Below, one piece after another: positions 1 to 8,828 of a DNA stretch of 59,161 bases. Under the pieces are notes generated by a model. It did no database searches. It was not told where the DNA came from and saw nothing but the letters and a program-made list of their open reading frames with translations. The stretch is from Hyphomicrobium sp. (GTDB taxonomy: Bacteria > Pseudomonadota > Alphaproteobacteria > Rhizobiales > Hyphomicrobiaceae): positions 1-59,161 of the forward strand of contig NZ_JADZBI010000095.1 in assembly GCF_020852195.1 (NCBI RefSeq), given 5' to 3'. Position 1 is the stretch's first letter. Every line of letters begins with the position of its first letter. The position numbers and the translations under genes were made by a program.

Positions 1-238
1 AGAGCAATTCGCCCTTGTCGCCGTCGATGAACGTGATCGCCGACGAGCAGTTGGCGGTCGAGGTGAACCCTGGATCGTAGGTGAAGCATCCCGTGTCACG
101 GAACACGCTCCCGATGTCCATCACGTCCGGCCCGATAGTCCCGCGGCGCACGTCGAGCGGCACCGACTTGCCGTTGAGCTTGAGCTCGGCCTGCCGGGTC
201 GCTGCCGCGCCGGGGGTTGAGCTGTCATGAATGCTCAT
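1..238 (-). CDS. gltA: Citrate synthase, N-terminal part (cut by window edge)
   Basis: Only the first ~79 codons are inside the window; the gene continues past position 1. The N-terminus carries the type II citrate synthase beta-sheet domain, with a KSVPLDVRRGTIGPDVMDI stretch and the FTYDPGFTSTANCSSAITFI segment that precedes the main helical fold. Citrate synthase condenses acetyl-CoA with oxaloacetate to enter the TCA cycle in the cytoplasm. The ATG at 238 follows an AAGGAGAAGCGGC ribosome site, which supports this start. The 165 bp up to gltX should hold its promoter. Identity is secure from the N-terminus; the catalytic residues lie outside the window. Confidence 0.93.
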   Translation of the reverse strand, partial: MSIHDSSTPGAAATRQAELKLNGKSVPLDVRRGTIGPDVMDIGSVFRDTGCFTYDPGFTSTANCSSAITFIDGDKGELL

Positions 239-403
239 GCCGCTTCTCCTTGGTTTGGGGTCGTCGGTGGTCTTTGCGCAGATGAACGTGAACGGGTGAT
301 GCACCGGAGCTGATGCTGCATTGCAGTATAACCAGTCGCCCCCGGTGCCGGAAAGACGATTCCGGCCGCGAATTTGATGGGCAATCGCCCAATTCTCGCG
401 CTG

Positions 404-1948
404 TCAGCGCGCCTGATCGGTAAGCCGGGCGAGTGTCTCGTCGCGCCCGAGAACGCTCATGACATCGAACACCGGCGGCGAGACGGTCCGCCCGGTCAGG
501 GCCGAGCGCAGCGGCTGTGCCACCTTGCCGAGCTTGGTCCCCGTCTCCTCCGCGTATCCGCGCACAAGTGCCTCGAGCGCGGATGGGTTCCACTCCTCCG
601 CCGCTGCGAGACGCGGCACGATCGCCGTGAGAATGGCCCGGGCGTCAGCATCCATCAGCTTCGTGGCTTTGTCATCTAGACTTATGGGTCGCCCGGCAAC
701 GAGGAACAGCGCCTGGCTTATGAGCTCGGCCAGCGTCTTCGCGCGCTCCTTGAGCGAGGGCAGGGCGGCGCCGAGTGCGTCCCATCCCTTGGCCGCGAAG
801 AGCCGCGCGAGATCCGCACCCGTCGCCGCGCCCGGAACCTGCGATGCGGCCTCGTGCGCGAGCGCCACGTCGGAGCGCGCCGGCGCCTTCGGATCGACGG
901 CGAGCGCCCTGAGCGCTGCGAAGTCGAGGTGCGGCAGCATCGCCTGGATGGCAGCGAGCAGCTCGGCGTCGGGCGTCTGGCGCAGATAGTGGCCGTTGAG
1001 ATCGTCGAGCTTCTTGAAGTCGAAGCGCGCCGCGCTCTTGTTGATGCCGTCGATGTCGAACCACTGCACGAGCTGCTCGGTCGACATGATTTCGTCATCG
1101 CCGTGGCTCCAGCCGAGCCGCACCAGGTAGTTCCGGAGCGCCGCCGGCAGGTAGCCCATGGCGCGGTACTCCTCGACGCCCTGCGCGCCGTGGCGCTTCG
1201 AGAGCTTGGCCCCGTCCGCCCCGTGGATCAGGGGCACGTGCGCCCACTCGGGCACGTCCCATCCCATGCCGCGGTAGATCTGCGTCTGCCGTGCGGCGTT
1301 GGTCAGGTGGTCCACGCCGCGGATCACGTGTGTGATGCCTATGTCGTGGTCGTCGACCACCACCGCGAGGTTATAGGTCGGGTTGCCGTCGCTGCGCAGG
1401 ATGATGAGGTCGTCGAGCTCCTTGTTCTGGAACACGACGCGCCCCTGCACGTGATCCTCGACCACGGTCTCGCCCTCGCGCGGCGCCTTGAGGCGGACGG
1501 CGAACGGCGCGCCTTGTGGCGCCTCCGCGGGATCGCGCTCGCGCCACGGCGAGCGGATGGTGAGCGGCCGCTTCTCGGCCTCCGCTTGCTTGCGCATGGC
1601 ATCGATCTCGGTCGGCGTCAGGTAGCAGCGGTAGGCGCCTCCCTGAGCGAGAAGCGCCTCCGCAACCTCCCGGTGGCGCGCCGCGCGCGAGAACTGCGAG
1701 ACCGGCTCGCCGTCCCACTCGAGCCCGAGCCAGGTAAGTCCGTCGAGGATCGCGGCCACGGCTTCCGGGTTGTTGCGCTCCCGGTCCGTATCCTCGATGC
1801 GCAACAGGTACTTGCCCCCGCGGCCGCGCGCATAGAGCCAGTTGAAAAGCGCGGTGCGGGCGCCGCCGATGTGCAGGTATCCCGTGGGCGAAGGGGCGAA
1901 GCGCACGACGACGGGTGTGCCGCCCTCGCTCCGTTGCGTGTCCGTCAT
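404..1948 (-). CDS. gltX: Glutamyl-tRNA synthetase
   Basis: Charges tRNA-Glu with glutamate using ATP (class I synthetase, cytoplasm). The 514-residue protein has the HIGH-type signature in [20 protein letters not shown] around residues 20-40 and a KMSKS-type loop AKLSKRHG near residue 248, followed by the discriminating anticodon-binding helical domain. Length is normal for a bacterial GluRS. It lies upstream of gltA on the same strand, a common arrangement in Rhizobiales, and is divergent from comEC with a 99-bp gap. Whether it is discriminating or also charges tRNA-Gln cannot be settled here, although many alphaproteobacteria carry a second gltX and use GatCAB. Confidence 0.97.
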   Translation of the reverse strand: MTDTQRSEGGTPVVVRFAPSPTGYLHIGGARTALFNWLYARGRGGKYLLRIEDTDRERNNPEAVAAILDGLTWLGLEWDGEPVSQFSRAARHREVAEALLAQGGAYRCYLTPTEIDAMRKQAEAEKRPLTIRSPWRERDPAEAPQGAPFAVRLKAPREGETVVEDHVQGRVVFQNKELDDLIILRSDGNPTYNLAVVVDDHDIGITHVIRGVDHLTNAARQTQIYRGMGWDVPEWAHVPLIHGADGAKLSKRHGAQGVEEYRAMGYLPAALRNYLVRLGWSHGDDEIMSTEQLVQWFDIDGINKSAARFDFKKLDDLNGHYLRQTPDAELLAAIQAMLPHLDFAALRALAVDPKAPARSDVALAHEAASQVPGAATGADLARLFAAKGWDALGAALPSLKERAKTLAELISQALFLVAGRPISLDDKATKLMDADARAILTAIVPRLAAAEEWNPSALEALVRGYAEETGTKLGKVAQPLRSALTGRTVSPPVFDVMSVLGRDETLARLTDQAR

Positions 1949-2047
1949 GGGTGATCAGGCTCATGTTCCGGTGGTTCGGCCCGCCATGTAGCATGGCCCG
2001 GCGCCACGAGGCCAGATCTCGGGCGATGCCGCTTTCGGGGGGAAGCC

Positions 2048-4234
2048 GTGGACGCACTGCGAGGCAGCGGACAGCGAGGCGGGTCGATCCAGGCCGCCCT
2101 GCGCGCCGTCGCCGCACGCGTTCTGGGGGGAGGGCTCACCCGGCACCTCGAGTTGGAGCGGTCCCGCTGGTTCCTTTGGCTGCCCGTGGCCTTCGGTGCC
2201 GGAATCGCGATCTATTTTTCCCTGCGGGCCGAGCCCGGCGCGTGGACGGCACTTGCCCTGCCTCTTGTCGCGCTCGGTCTCGTGGCCGCGAGCCGCCGGG
2301 CCGGGCTCGCCCGCCTCGCAGCCCTCGCACTGCTCGCGATGTGCCTCGGCTTTGCCGTGGCCAAGGCCCGTGCCGAGTGGACGCGGGCCCCTGTCCTCAG
2401 CCACGAGTTGCGTCGCGCCGACATCTCCGGCGTCGTGGAGCTGATCGAGCCGCGCCCCACGCGCGGCGAGCGCCTGACGATCCGCGTCACCGACATTGCC
2501 GGCCTGTCGCCGGACGCCCGACCGGCCAGGGTCCGGGTGCGCGTGATGACGAAGCGTGAGGGCCTGAAGCCTGGCGACGCGATCAGGATGCGTGCCACGT
2601 TGCGACCGCCGGCTATCCCGCCACTCCCCGGGGCCTACGATTTCTCACGCTGGGCCTGGTTCCAGGGCATCGGCGCCACAGGGTTCGCGGTGCAGGCACC
2701 CGACATCGTTGCGGTTGCGGACACCGCAAGCCTCTCCCAATCCCTACGCGCCGGCCTCGAACGCTTGCGGCAGGCCGTCGGCGATCGGGTGAGGGCCGCG
2801 GTGCCGGGCGAGACGGGCGCCATTGCCACCTCGCTGCTCACCGGCGAGCGCGGCGGCATCACCGACGCCACCAACGACGCATACCGCGACTCCGGCCTGG
2901 TGCACATCCTGTCGATCTCCGGCCTGCACATGGTCATCATGGCGGGCTCGGTATTTCTGGCCGTGCGCCTGGTGCTTGCGGCCTTTCCGGCCGTCGCGCT
3001 GCGACACGCCACGAAAAAGTGGGCCGCCGCGGCCGCGCTCGCCGGCGGCTTCGGCTACCTTCTGATTTCGGGAGGCTCGATCCCGACCATCCGCGCCTTC
3101 ATCATGATCGCCATCATGTTCGTCGCGGTCATGCTCGACCGGCAGGCGCTCGCCATGCGCAACGTCGCCATCGCGGCCCTCGTGGTGCTCGTCGCGATGC
3201 CGGAAAGCCTGCTCGATGCCGGCTTCCAGATGTCGTTCGCGGCTGTCGTCTGTTTGATCGCGGCCTATGAGGCCATACGCGACGGTGCCGGCGAGCGCGA
3301 CCGCAGTGGCTGGCTCAGGACAGTGCTCTTCTTCTTCGGCGGCATCCTGGGATCGACCATCATCGCCAGCCTCGCCGTGACGCCGTTCGGCCTCTTTCAT
3401 TTCCAGCGCAGCCAGCAGTACGCGCTGCTCGCCAACCTGATCGCCATTCCGATCTGCAACCTGGTGGTGATGCCAGGCGCGCTCTTGACGCTCGTGCTCA
3501 TGCCGCTCGGGCTCGAGGCCTTACCGCTCAAGCTGATGGCCTTCGGCATCGACGCCATGACAGCCACCGCCTATTGGGTCGCGAGCCTGCCCGGTGCCGT
3601 CGCCTACATTCCGGAGATTCCCCAGACGAGCTTCGCGCTCATGGTGGCGGGCGGCCTCTGGCTCACGCTGTGGCAGACGCGCTGGCGCGCTCTGGGGCTC
3701 GCCGCCATCGGCGGCGGCATCCTGCTCGCGGGTGGGGGCGCGCGCCCCGACATCCTTGCCGGCCGCGGCGGCGAGCTCGTCGCCGTGCGCGGTACCGACG
3801 GTCGTCTGGCTGCTCGCGGCACGCGTGGCGGCAGCTTCGAGCTCACCCGCTGGCTCGGCAGCGACGGCGACGGCCGCGCCGCCCGCGACGTCTTGCGCAG
3901 CCGCGCCTTCCGTTGCGACGGCACGGGCTGCACGGCCACCGTGAAAGGCTTCCGCGTCGCCATCGCGCGCCATCCGTCGGCCATTGTGGAGGACTGCGTC
4001 AAATCCGAGATCGTGATCACCGAGACGCGTCCGCCGCGTGGCTGTATCGCGCCGTTGATCGTCATCGACCGGTGGGCGCTCAGGCGCGAGGGCACGCACA
4101 CGCTCTATCTCGAAGCGGGCGAAGGCAATAGCCCAGGCCGCATCGCCCGCATCGAGACAGTCGAGAACCGACGCGGGCTGCGCCCCTGGACGCAGCGGCC
4201 GGATGCAACGCGCCGCGAACGCCATGCTGAATGA
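2048..4234 (+). CDS. comEC: ComEC/Rec2-family DNA uptake channel protein
   Basis: Inner-membrane protein that in competent bacteria moves single-stranded DNA across the membrane. The 728 residues begin with a short soluble arm and a hydrophobic region (DUF4131), then the competence domain with the conserved ILSISGLHMVIM motif near residues 286-297 and about ten hydrophobic segments. The C-terminal ~130 residues (from about residue 570) are soluble and lack a recognisable HxHxDH metallo-beta-lactamase motif, as in many alphaproteobacterial homologues. The start is GTG at 2048, preceded by a GGGGGGAAGCC site. It is divergent from gltX. Natural competence is not shown by this gene alone. Confidence 0.9.
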   Translation: MDALRGSGQRGGSIQAALRAVAARVLGGGLTRHLELERSRWFLWLPVAFGAGIAIYFSLRAEPGAWTALALPLVALGLVAASRRAGLARLAALALLAMCLGFAVAKARAEWTRAPVLSHELRRADISGVVELIEPRPTRGERLTIRVTDIAGLSPDARPARVRVRVMTKREGLKPGDAIRMRATLRPPAIPPLPGAYDFSRWAWFQGIGATGFAVQAPDIVAVADTASLSQSLRAGLERLRQAVGDRVRAAVPGETGAIATSLLTGERGGITDATNDAYRDSGLVHILSISGLHMVIMAGSVFLAVRLVLAAFPAVALRHATKKWAAAAALAGGFGYLLISGGSIPTIRAFIMIAIMFVAVMLDRQALAMRNVAIAALVVLVAMPESLLDAGFQMSFAAVVCLIAAYEAIRDGAGERDRSGWLRTVLFFFGGILGSTIIASLAVTPFGLFHFQRSQQYALLANLIAIPICNLVVMPGALLTLVLMPLGLEALPLKLMAFGIDAMTATAYWVASLPGAVAYIPEIPQTSFALMVAGGLWLTLWQTRWRALGLAAIGGGILLAGGGARPDILAGRGGELVAVRGTDGRLAARGTRGGSFELTRWLGSDGDGRAARDVLRSRAFRCDGTGCTATVKGFRVAIARHPSAIVEDCVKSEIVITETRPPRGCIAPLIVIDRWALRREGTHTLYLEAGEGNSPGRIARIETVENRRGLRPWTQRPDATRRERHAE

Positions 4235-4267
4235 AGGTTGCGGCCGCGCTACCTGCTCGTGAGGGCT

Positions 4268-4909
4268 TCAGACGGTCTCCGCCCGTGCGCCGGTCAGCAG
4301 TCCGAGCACGCGGCCGACCGCGATCAGCACGAGACATAGCACCAGGAACGCGGCCGTCATGCCGCCCGCGTTCACCAGCACCTTGTCCAGCCCGAGTTGG
4401 GTAACGTCCACGAACGGGTAAGGATAGAACCCGCTCCACGAGCCGTGCCATAGTGTCCAGCCCATGTAGATCAGAGGGTAGGCGAGTGCCGCGAGCGCGG
4501 CCCGCCACGGCACGCTGTGCTTCGGCACGAACAGGAGCCAGTCGACGACGAACAGCACCGGCGTCACGTAGTGCAGGCTCATGTCGGCAATCCATTGCCA
4601 CCCTTGCGGATCCCAGAGGTCACGCAGAACGAGGTGGTAGATCACGCCGACGACGATGATGTAGGTGGCGATCGCCGTACGCACCGCCGGGCGATCGAAG
4701 AAGCCGCCGATGGACGAGCCCGGGGCGAGCAGCGGCGCAGTCATCGCCAGTGCGGCGAGGATGTTGGTCAGGATGGTGAAGTAGCTGAAGAAATTTATGG
4801 TCCGGTTGACCGGATCGGGCCCGATGTCGCCGGAGATAACCAGCCAGTATTGCAGTGCAACCGCAAACCAGCCGAGCGCCGCCGCAAACGCGCGCAGAAC
4901 GGTGACCAT
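4268..4909 (-). CDS. Pr6Pr-family integral membrane protein
   Basis: A 213-residue protein with about six hydrophobic helices and short loops, matching the Pr6Pr/FAR-17a-like layout: NRTINFFSYFTILTNI after the first helix, HYVTPVLFVVDWLLFV in the middle and YPLIYMGWTLWHG with YPYPFVDV later. These motifs are typical of the family, whose function is unknown. The ATG at 4909 is preferred over an upstream ATG (4948) because a GGGGGAAAC ribosome site sits immediately before it. It is convergent with comEC, with 33 bp between the stop codons. Confidence 0.8.
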   Translation of the reverse strand: MVTVLRAFAAALGWFAVALQYWLVISGDIGPDPVNRTINFFSYFTILTNILAALAMTAPLLAPGSSIGGFFDRPAVRTAIATYIIVVGVIYHLVLRDLWDPQGWQWIADMSLHYVTPVLFVVDWLLFVPKHSVPWRAALAALAYPLIYMGWTLWHGSWSGFYPYPFVDVTQLGLDKVLVNAGGMTAAFLVLCLVLIAVGRVLGLLTGARAETV

Positions 4910-5010
4910 GTTTCCCCCTTGGCCGATGCGAGCCCGGCCGTCTTCCACCCAATGTTACGCGAAGGTTAGCAAACGGCGAAGATTTGGTCGATGCATCGGC
5001 CGCAGAAGCG

Positions 5011-6126
5011 TCACGCCAGCGGGTGTGTCTGAAACAGCGTGATGCGCAACCCGCCGTGGGCGACGGGCGCGGACGGCGCCAGGAAGGGCAGCCGCGTGGC
5101 GTTGGCGAGCGCGGCGTCGCTCGTCACGAGTCCGACGCGCCAGCCCGCGAATTTGCTCATCAGGGTCTGCCCCAGCGCGCGATAGAGGGCCTGCAGCTTT
5201 TTCCTGTCCCCAAGTCGCGCGCCGTAGGGCGGATTGACGATCACGAGCCCGGGAGGGCCGTCGGGTGGTGCGAGCGCGCTCGCCGCGCACTGTTGAACCA
5301 CCGTGAGGTGGGCGACGCCCGCACGCTCGGCGTTGGCGCGGCTCATGGCAACCGCATTTGGATCGCGGTCGCTGCCGAAGAAGCGTACGGCTGGCGTCCT
5401 TATAGTCTGTGCGTCACGGAGCTCCTGCCAGGCCTCGGCGTCGAACGTTGCGAGGCGTTCGAAGGCGAACGACCGGGCACGCCCCGGCGGGAGACCAGCC
5501 GCGATCTCGGCCGCCTCGATGACGAACGTGCCCGAGCCGCACATCGGGTCAACGACAGGCTCGGTGCCGTCGTAGCCGCACTGGCGCAGGAAAAGCGCAG
5601 CGAGGTTCTCGCGCAGAGGCGCCTTGGCGACGGCGACCTTGAAGCCGCGCTTGTGCAGCAGCGCGCCCGACGTGTCGATGCTGAGCGTGCAGATGTCCTT
5701 CTCGAAGCGCGCCGCGACCGAGAGCGCGGCATCGGCGGACACGGGTACGCCCGCGACGTCATGGATCGCCTTGCCGACGCGCTCGGCGACCGCGCCCGTG
5801 TGATAGATGCGCGAGCGCGTGCACGCCGCTTCGACGCGCACCGGCTCGTCGCGTCGTAGCATGGCGAGCCAGGGCAGCTGGCGGGCTCGCGCCTCGATCT
5901 GCGAGAGGTGCGTCGCACGGAAACTCCCTAGGCGCGCCAGGATGCGGCTTGCTCCCCGGATCACGAGATTGGCGCGCCAGACGTCGTGCCAGCGGCCTTC
6001 GATCCTGACGCCGCCGGGGACGGCCCGCGGGGCACGGAACCCATGGGCCTTGACCTCCTCGCAGAGGATGCCCTCGAGACCGGGAGCAGTGGCCAGGAAG
6101 ATCTCGAAATCGCCGTTCGCTTTCAT
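5011..6126 (-). CDS. THUMP-domain class I RNA methyltransferase (RlmL N-terminal-like)
   Basis: Probable SAM-dependent N2-guanine methyltransferase of 23S rRNA or tRNA. The 371 residues start with FEIFLATAPGLEGILCEEV, the N-terminal ferredoxin-like segment before a THUMP domain (roughly residues 50-160). The Rossmann methyltransferase domain shows VDPMCGSGTFVIEAAEIA near residue 192 and the catalytic NPPYG motif near residue 297. Length fits the stand-alone RlmL-N/YcbY-N-like enzymes, without the RlmK half. RNA target specificity is not visible in the sequence. It ends about 100 bp from the start of the Pr6Pr gene, on the same strand. Confidence 0.88.
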   Translation of the reverse strand: MKANGDFEIFLATAPGLEGILCEEVKAHGFRAPRAVPGGVRIEGRWHDVWRANLVIRGASRILARLGSFRATHLSQIEARARQLPWLAMLRRDEPVRVEAACTRSRIYHTGAVAERVGKAIHDVAGVPVSADAALSVAARFEKDICTLSIDTSGALLHKRGFKVAVAKAPLRENLAALFLRQCGYDGTEPVVDPMCGSGTFVIEAAEIAAGLPPGRARSFAFERLATFDAEAWQELRDAQTIRTPAVRFFGSDRDPNAVAMSRANAERAGVAHLTVVQQCAASALAPPDGPPGLVIVNPPYGARLGDRKKLQALYRALGQTLMSKFAGWRVGLVTSDAALANATRLPFLAPSAPVAHGGLRITLFQTHPLA

Positions 6127-6652
6127 CGCGCCTCAATACCGGGACGCCCGCCTGTCCGCGATGCCTTTTCGCGCTGCCGCGAGGCTCTGGGCGCACCGAT
6201 ACCGTAGGGGCCCCGAACGGCCTTGACAGAGAGGGCATCAGGACCGACTCTCCTAAACAGATGGCTGTCGCTGCCGACGTCAGTTCAGAGTGGGGTTCCG
6301 CAACCCCGTCCGTTTTGGCCCGCAGCACCCCCCGGTTGTGAGGACGGCCGTCTTTCCGTGGTCCGGGCGCAGGCGTCTGATCAGCGCGATGCGTCACGGC
6401 CACGGGTTTTGGATCAACAGCGAATGGAGGAAGGATGACGCCGCCTGGTCGTGCACTCGGACCCCGCGCTGAAGCGAGGTCCAGGCTTGGATAGCGGATG
6501 CTGCTTGAGCTCAAGCGCCGCGTATCCGGGCCCTTCCAGACATAGCACTGTCGACCTTCATGCGAGGGCGGAGAGCCGGTCAAGATCTGGACCGGAAAGC
6601 CAGAGCCTCGCCTCATAAGCCCGGCTCAGCTGGGCAGGTTACCGAAGACAAG
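6127..6652 (+). other. Gene-poor stretch with several hairpins ahead of a terminator
   Basis: No credible protein gene lies here on either strand. The plus strand shows stacked inverted repeats: a GGGGTT/AACCCC hairpin near 6293-6308, GGACC/GGTCC at 6459-6482, a nested pair at 6489-6497 with 6518-6527 around the palindrome GCTTGAGCTCAAGC (6503-6516), and CCGGT/ACCGG at 6576-6595. The series ends in an intrinsic terminator. This suggests an untranslated RNA of roughly 200-250 nt on the plus strand. I could not match it to tmRNA, RNase P RNA, SRP RNA or 6S RNA from memory, and no convincing promoter was found. Confidence 0.3.
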
Positions 6653-6695
6653 GAGCCCCGATCGGCCGAGAGCGCGACGGGGCTCGACTTTTTTT
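6653..6695 (+). terminator. Rho-independent terminator
   Basis: A perfect 8-bp stem GAGCCCCG (6653-6660) / CGGGGCTC (6678-6685) is followed by GAC and seven T residues (6689-6695). The T-tract is on the plus strand, so it ends plus-strand transcription, although no plus-strand protein gene lies upstream within 2 kb. Confidence 0.75.
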
Positions 6696-6789
6696 GGGCA
6701 CCGGCGCGAGAAGGGGCCGGGCGCGTGGCGTGCGGCTGCCCGGCCCCGAAGCCGCGTGGGGGGAGGACGCGGCTGTAGGGAATGAACGG

Positions 6790-7095
6790 CTATTGCGTGG
6801 CGGAGCCCTCGACGACAGTGGCGCCGTTCAGCTTCGCGTCCTTGAACGTCAGCTTGTCGCCGGCGTTGGCCATCCACGAGAAGCCCCAGGGACCTGTCAG
6901 GCCGCAGCCGTTCTTGCATTTGGCCGAGAAGTCGCCGGACTTGCCGGCCGCAACGGACTCGACGTGCTCGACTTCGCCTTCGTCGATACCGAATTTCAGC
7001 TCCGCCGCGTCCTGGTTCTCGATGGTGAGCGCCGCAGCGGGCGTCGCGAGCAGCACGGCGGCCACGGCAAGCTTCGAGGCTTTGATGAAGGTCAT
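6790..7095 (-). CDS. Small secreted protein of unknown function
   Basis: A 101-residue protein with a clear Sec signal peptide (MTFIKASKLAVAAVLLATPAAALT, cleavage after AAA) and an acidic mature part of about 78 residues. The mature part contains two cysteines in KCKNGCG that could form a disulfide in the periplasm. I do not recognise the family. The ATG at 7095 is chosen over an upstream ATG because AGGAGAGGACGC directly precedes it and the signal peptide begins there. It follows the cytochrome c gene on the same strand after 233 bp, so joint transcription is possible but unproven. Confidence 0.7.
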   Translation of the reverse strand: MTFIKASKLAVAAVLLATPAAALTIENQDAAELKFGIDEGEVEHVESVAAGKSGDFSAKCKNGCGLTGPWGFSWMANAGDKLTFKDAKLNGATVVEGSATQ

Positions 7096-7328
7096 GCGTC
7101 CTCTCCTACAAGTTTCTTTTGCGATTCCCGCATGCCGCAGGCACGCGATTGCCCCACATCTAGGAGAGGCGACCCAGCCGGGCATTTCGGTCGGTTGCGT
7201 AAGGGAGGACCATTACGCAAACGCACTGGTTGAAGATCAAGAAAATCAGCAGATATGAATGAGTTACGCTGACATCCGCCCCTTAAGGTTTTTCTCCGAC
7301 GGAGCGATGCGTGGAGGATGCCGGTCCG

Positions 7329-7862
7329 TCACGGTCCCATGCAGTCGTTCTCGTTCTGCGTGGCGGTTTTCGGTTTGTCCTCGTGTGAGGCCGGACGGCC
7401 GGAACCCTGGGCGCCGTCGGCACGGGCGCGCAGGTACACGTAGATGTCATCCAGGTAGCACATGACATTTTTGTTATCGCCGAACCCCGGCATGACGAGA
7501 CTTTGCGCCGTGTTGACGTCCTGCTTGCCGTTGACGACGACCTTCTGGAAGTCGGTGTAGGCAAGCGTCTTCAAGGACTGCGTGAGGTCCGGGGCGAAGC
7601 TGGAACCCGAGCCGTCGAAGCCATGGCAGACCTCGCAGGAGCCGTTGAAGCGGCGGTAGCCTGAGAACGTGTACCAGTCGACGCGGTCGTTGGGCGCGAT
7701 CTTGTAGGTGGGATTGCCGTCTGCGTCGAAATACTTGCCGTTGTCGGAGGAGACGGCTTTCGGGTCGCCAGCCGCTTGCGCGACAGGCCCGGGATCGGGC
7801 GCGGCCGACGCTGAGATGCTGGCCACGCCCAGAGCAAGGACGGCGAGCAGGAGCTTGCGCAT
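7329..7862 (-). CDS. Methanol-metabolism-type c-type cytochrome
   Basis: A 177-residue periplasmic protein with signal peptide MRKLLLAVLALGVASISASA and one haem-binding CEVCH motif near residues 76-80. A VMPGFGDNKNVMCYLDDIYVYLRARADG stretch (in two parts) supplies the likely Met axial ligand. The two extra cysteines (VMCY and the C-terminal NDCMGP) give the four-Cys pattern of the family named methanol metabolism-related c-type cytochrome, usually found near PQQ alcohol dehydrogenases. It probably carries electrons from a quinoprotein; the quinoprotein in this window lies 19 kb away. The start at 7862 has an AAGGATATCGCCC ribosome site; the longer upstream ATG lacks a signal peptide at its start. 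Confidence 0.82.
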   Translation of the reverse strand: MRKLLLAVLALGVASISASAAPDPGPVAQAAGDPKAVSSDNGKYFDADGNPTYKIAPNDRVDWYTFSGYRRFNGSCEVCHGFDGSGSSFAPDLTQSLKTLAYTDFQKVVVNGKQDVNTAQSLVMPGFGDNKNVMCYLDDIYVYLRARADGAQGSGRPASHEDKPKTATQNENDCMGP

Positions 7863-8170
7863 GGGCGATATCCTTCGCAGGCGACGCACGCGGAAAATCA
7901 TGTTTCCGCTGAGCGCTTTCCTTGGACATATGTGTCACGCGTCACCCCGCAAGCGGGCTTACGGATAAGTAAACGCCATGGCCAATGGCCGACTGGGGCG
8001 CTAACCTCCGTCCGACGTCCCACGGCTTTCTGAACGGCATATGAACCTTCCGCTCAAGGGCGGTTCAGCGAGACTGTGGCACATCCGCGGCGGGAGCCTT
8101 CATACCCATGAAGCGAGCCGCGACCAGGATGATGACGTCCGAGGCAATCACATTCGAGGGAACGACAGCG

Positions 8171-8791
8171 ATGACAGACCGAACGTTGGGCGATGATCAG
8201 CACACCGGCCCTACGGGCCGCGTCGTTTCGCTTCTCAAGACGGCCGCCCTGGTGGTGACGATCGTGGGCGCCGTTCCGACGGCCATCACCGCCTACCATG
8301 CCTGGCAGTACAAGGTTCCGTTCAGCCAGGTGTCGCACCGGCTCGCGCAGTACGAGATCTGGGAGCGCAACATCGACTGCAAGATCGAGTACAAGGCGCT
8401 CTCCACCGCCGAGGGCACGAAGATCGACGCGGGAGCCTGCGATGAGACCGGCGACATCTCGCTCAAGGTCTCGACGGACGACGGCAAGGCCACCTACGAG
8501 TGGATCGCCTACAACCAGCTTCAGAAGCCCGGCGAGGCTCCGCCGCCGGCCGGCTTGATCGATCTTCTGATCGGCGCTGCGCAGGCTCAGGACGCGCAGC
8601 CGGGCAAGGGCAACATCCGCCTTGCCCAGGGCCTGGAGGTCGTGTGCCAGTCGCTCGTCAGCAAGACGCAGCTCGTGCGCGTCGTGCGCGAGGACGGAAA
8701 GTGTTTCCGCGAGATCATGTCTCCGGTGCGCGGCACGGTGGACAAGCGCGAGGAAGTGCCGTGCGAGACCAAGTGCACGGCAGCGGGCTAA
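8171..8791 (+). CDS. Membrane-anchored hypothetical protein
   Basis: A 206-residue protein with one hydrophobic helix near residues 22-42 (LLKTAALVVTIVGAVPTAIT), giving a short cytoplasmic tail and a periplasmic domain of ~160 residues. The domain has six cysteines, including a CETKC pair at the end, and a low-complexity PGEAPPPAG linker. No family is recognised. The start at 8171 is preferred because of a GAGGGAACGACAGCG site; in-frame ATGs at 8108 and 8129 would add residues without similarity to a signal peptide. It is flanked on both sides by minus-strand genes, so it is transcribed alone. The 308 bp before it hold no other gene that I can see. Confidence 0.65.
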   Translation: MTDRTLGDDQHTGPTGRVVSLLKTAALVVTIVGAVPTAITAYHAWQYKVPFSQVSHRLAQYEIWERNIDCKIEYKALSTAEGTKIDAGACDETGDISLKVSTDDGKATYEWIAYNQLQKPGEAPPPAGLIDLLIGAAQAQDAQPGKGNIRLAQGLEVVCQSLVSKTQLVRVVREDGKCFREIMSPVRGTVDKREEVPCETKCTAAG

Positions 8792-8828
8792 GGGCCTCTT
8801 TGGACGCAGCGCCCTCTCCCCGCGGTAG

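Noticed and set aside
6440-6695. tmRNA, RNase P RNA, SRP RNA or 6S RNA
   Set aside because: The region is structured, but I found no tag-peptide frame, no GAGGAAAGTCCGG-type P RNA core, no SRP GGAA-loop core and no clear 6S bubble, so none of these names is supported.
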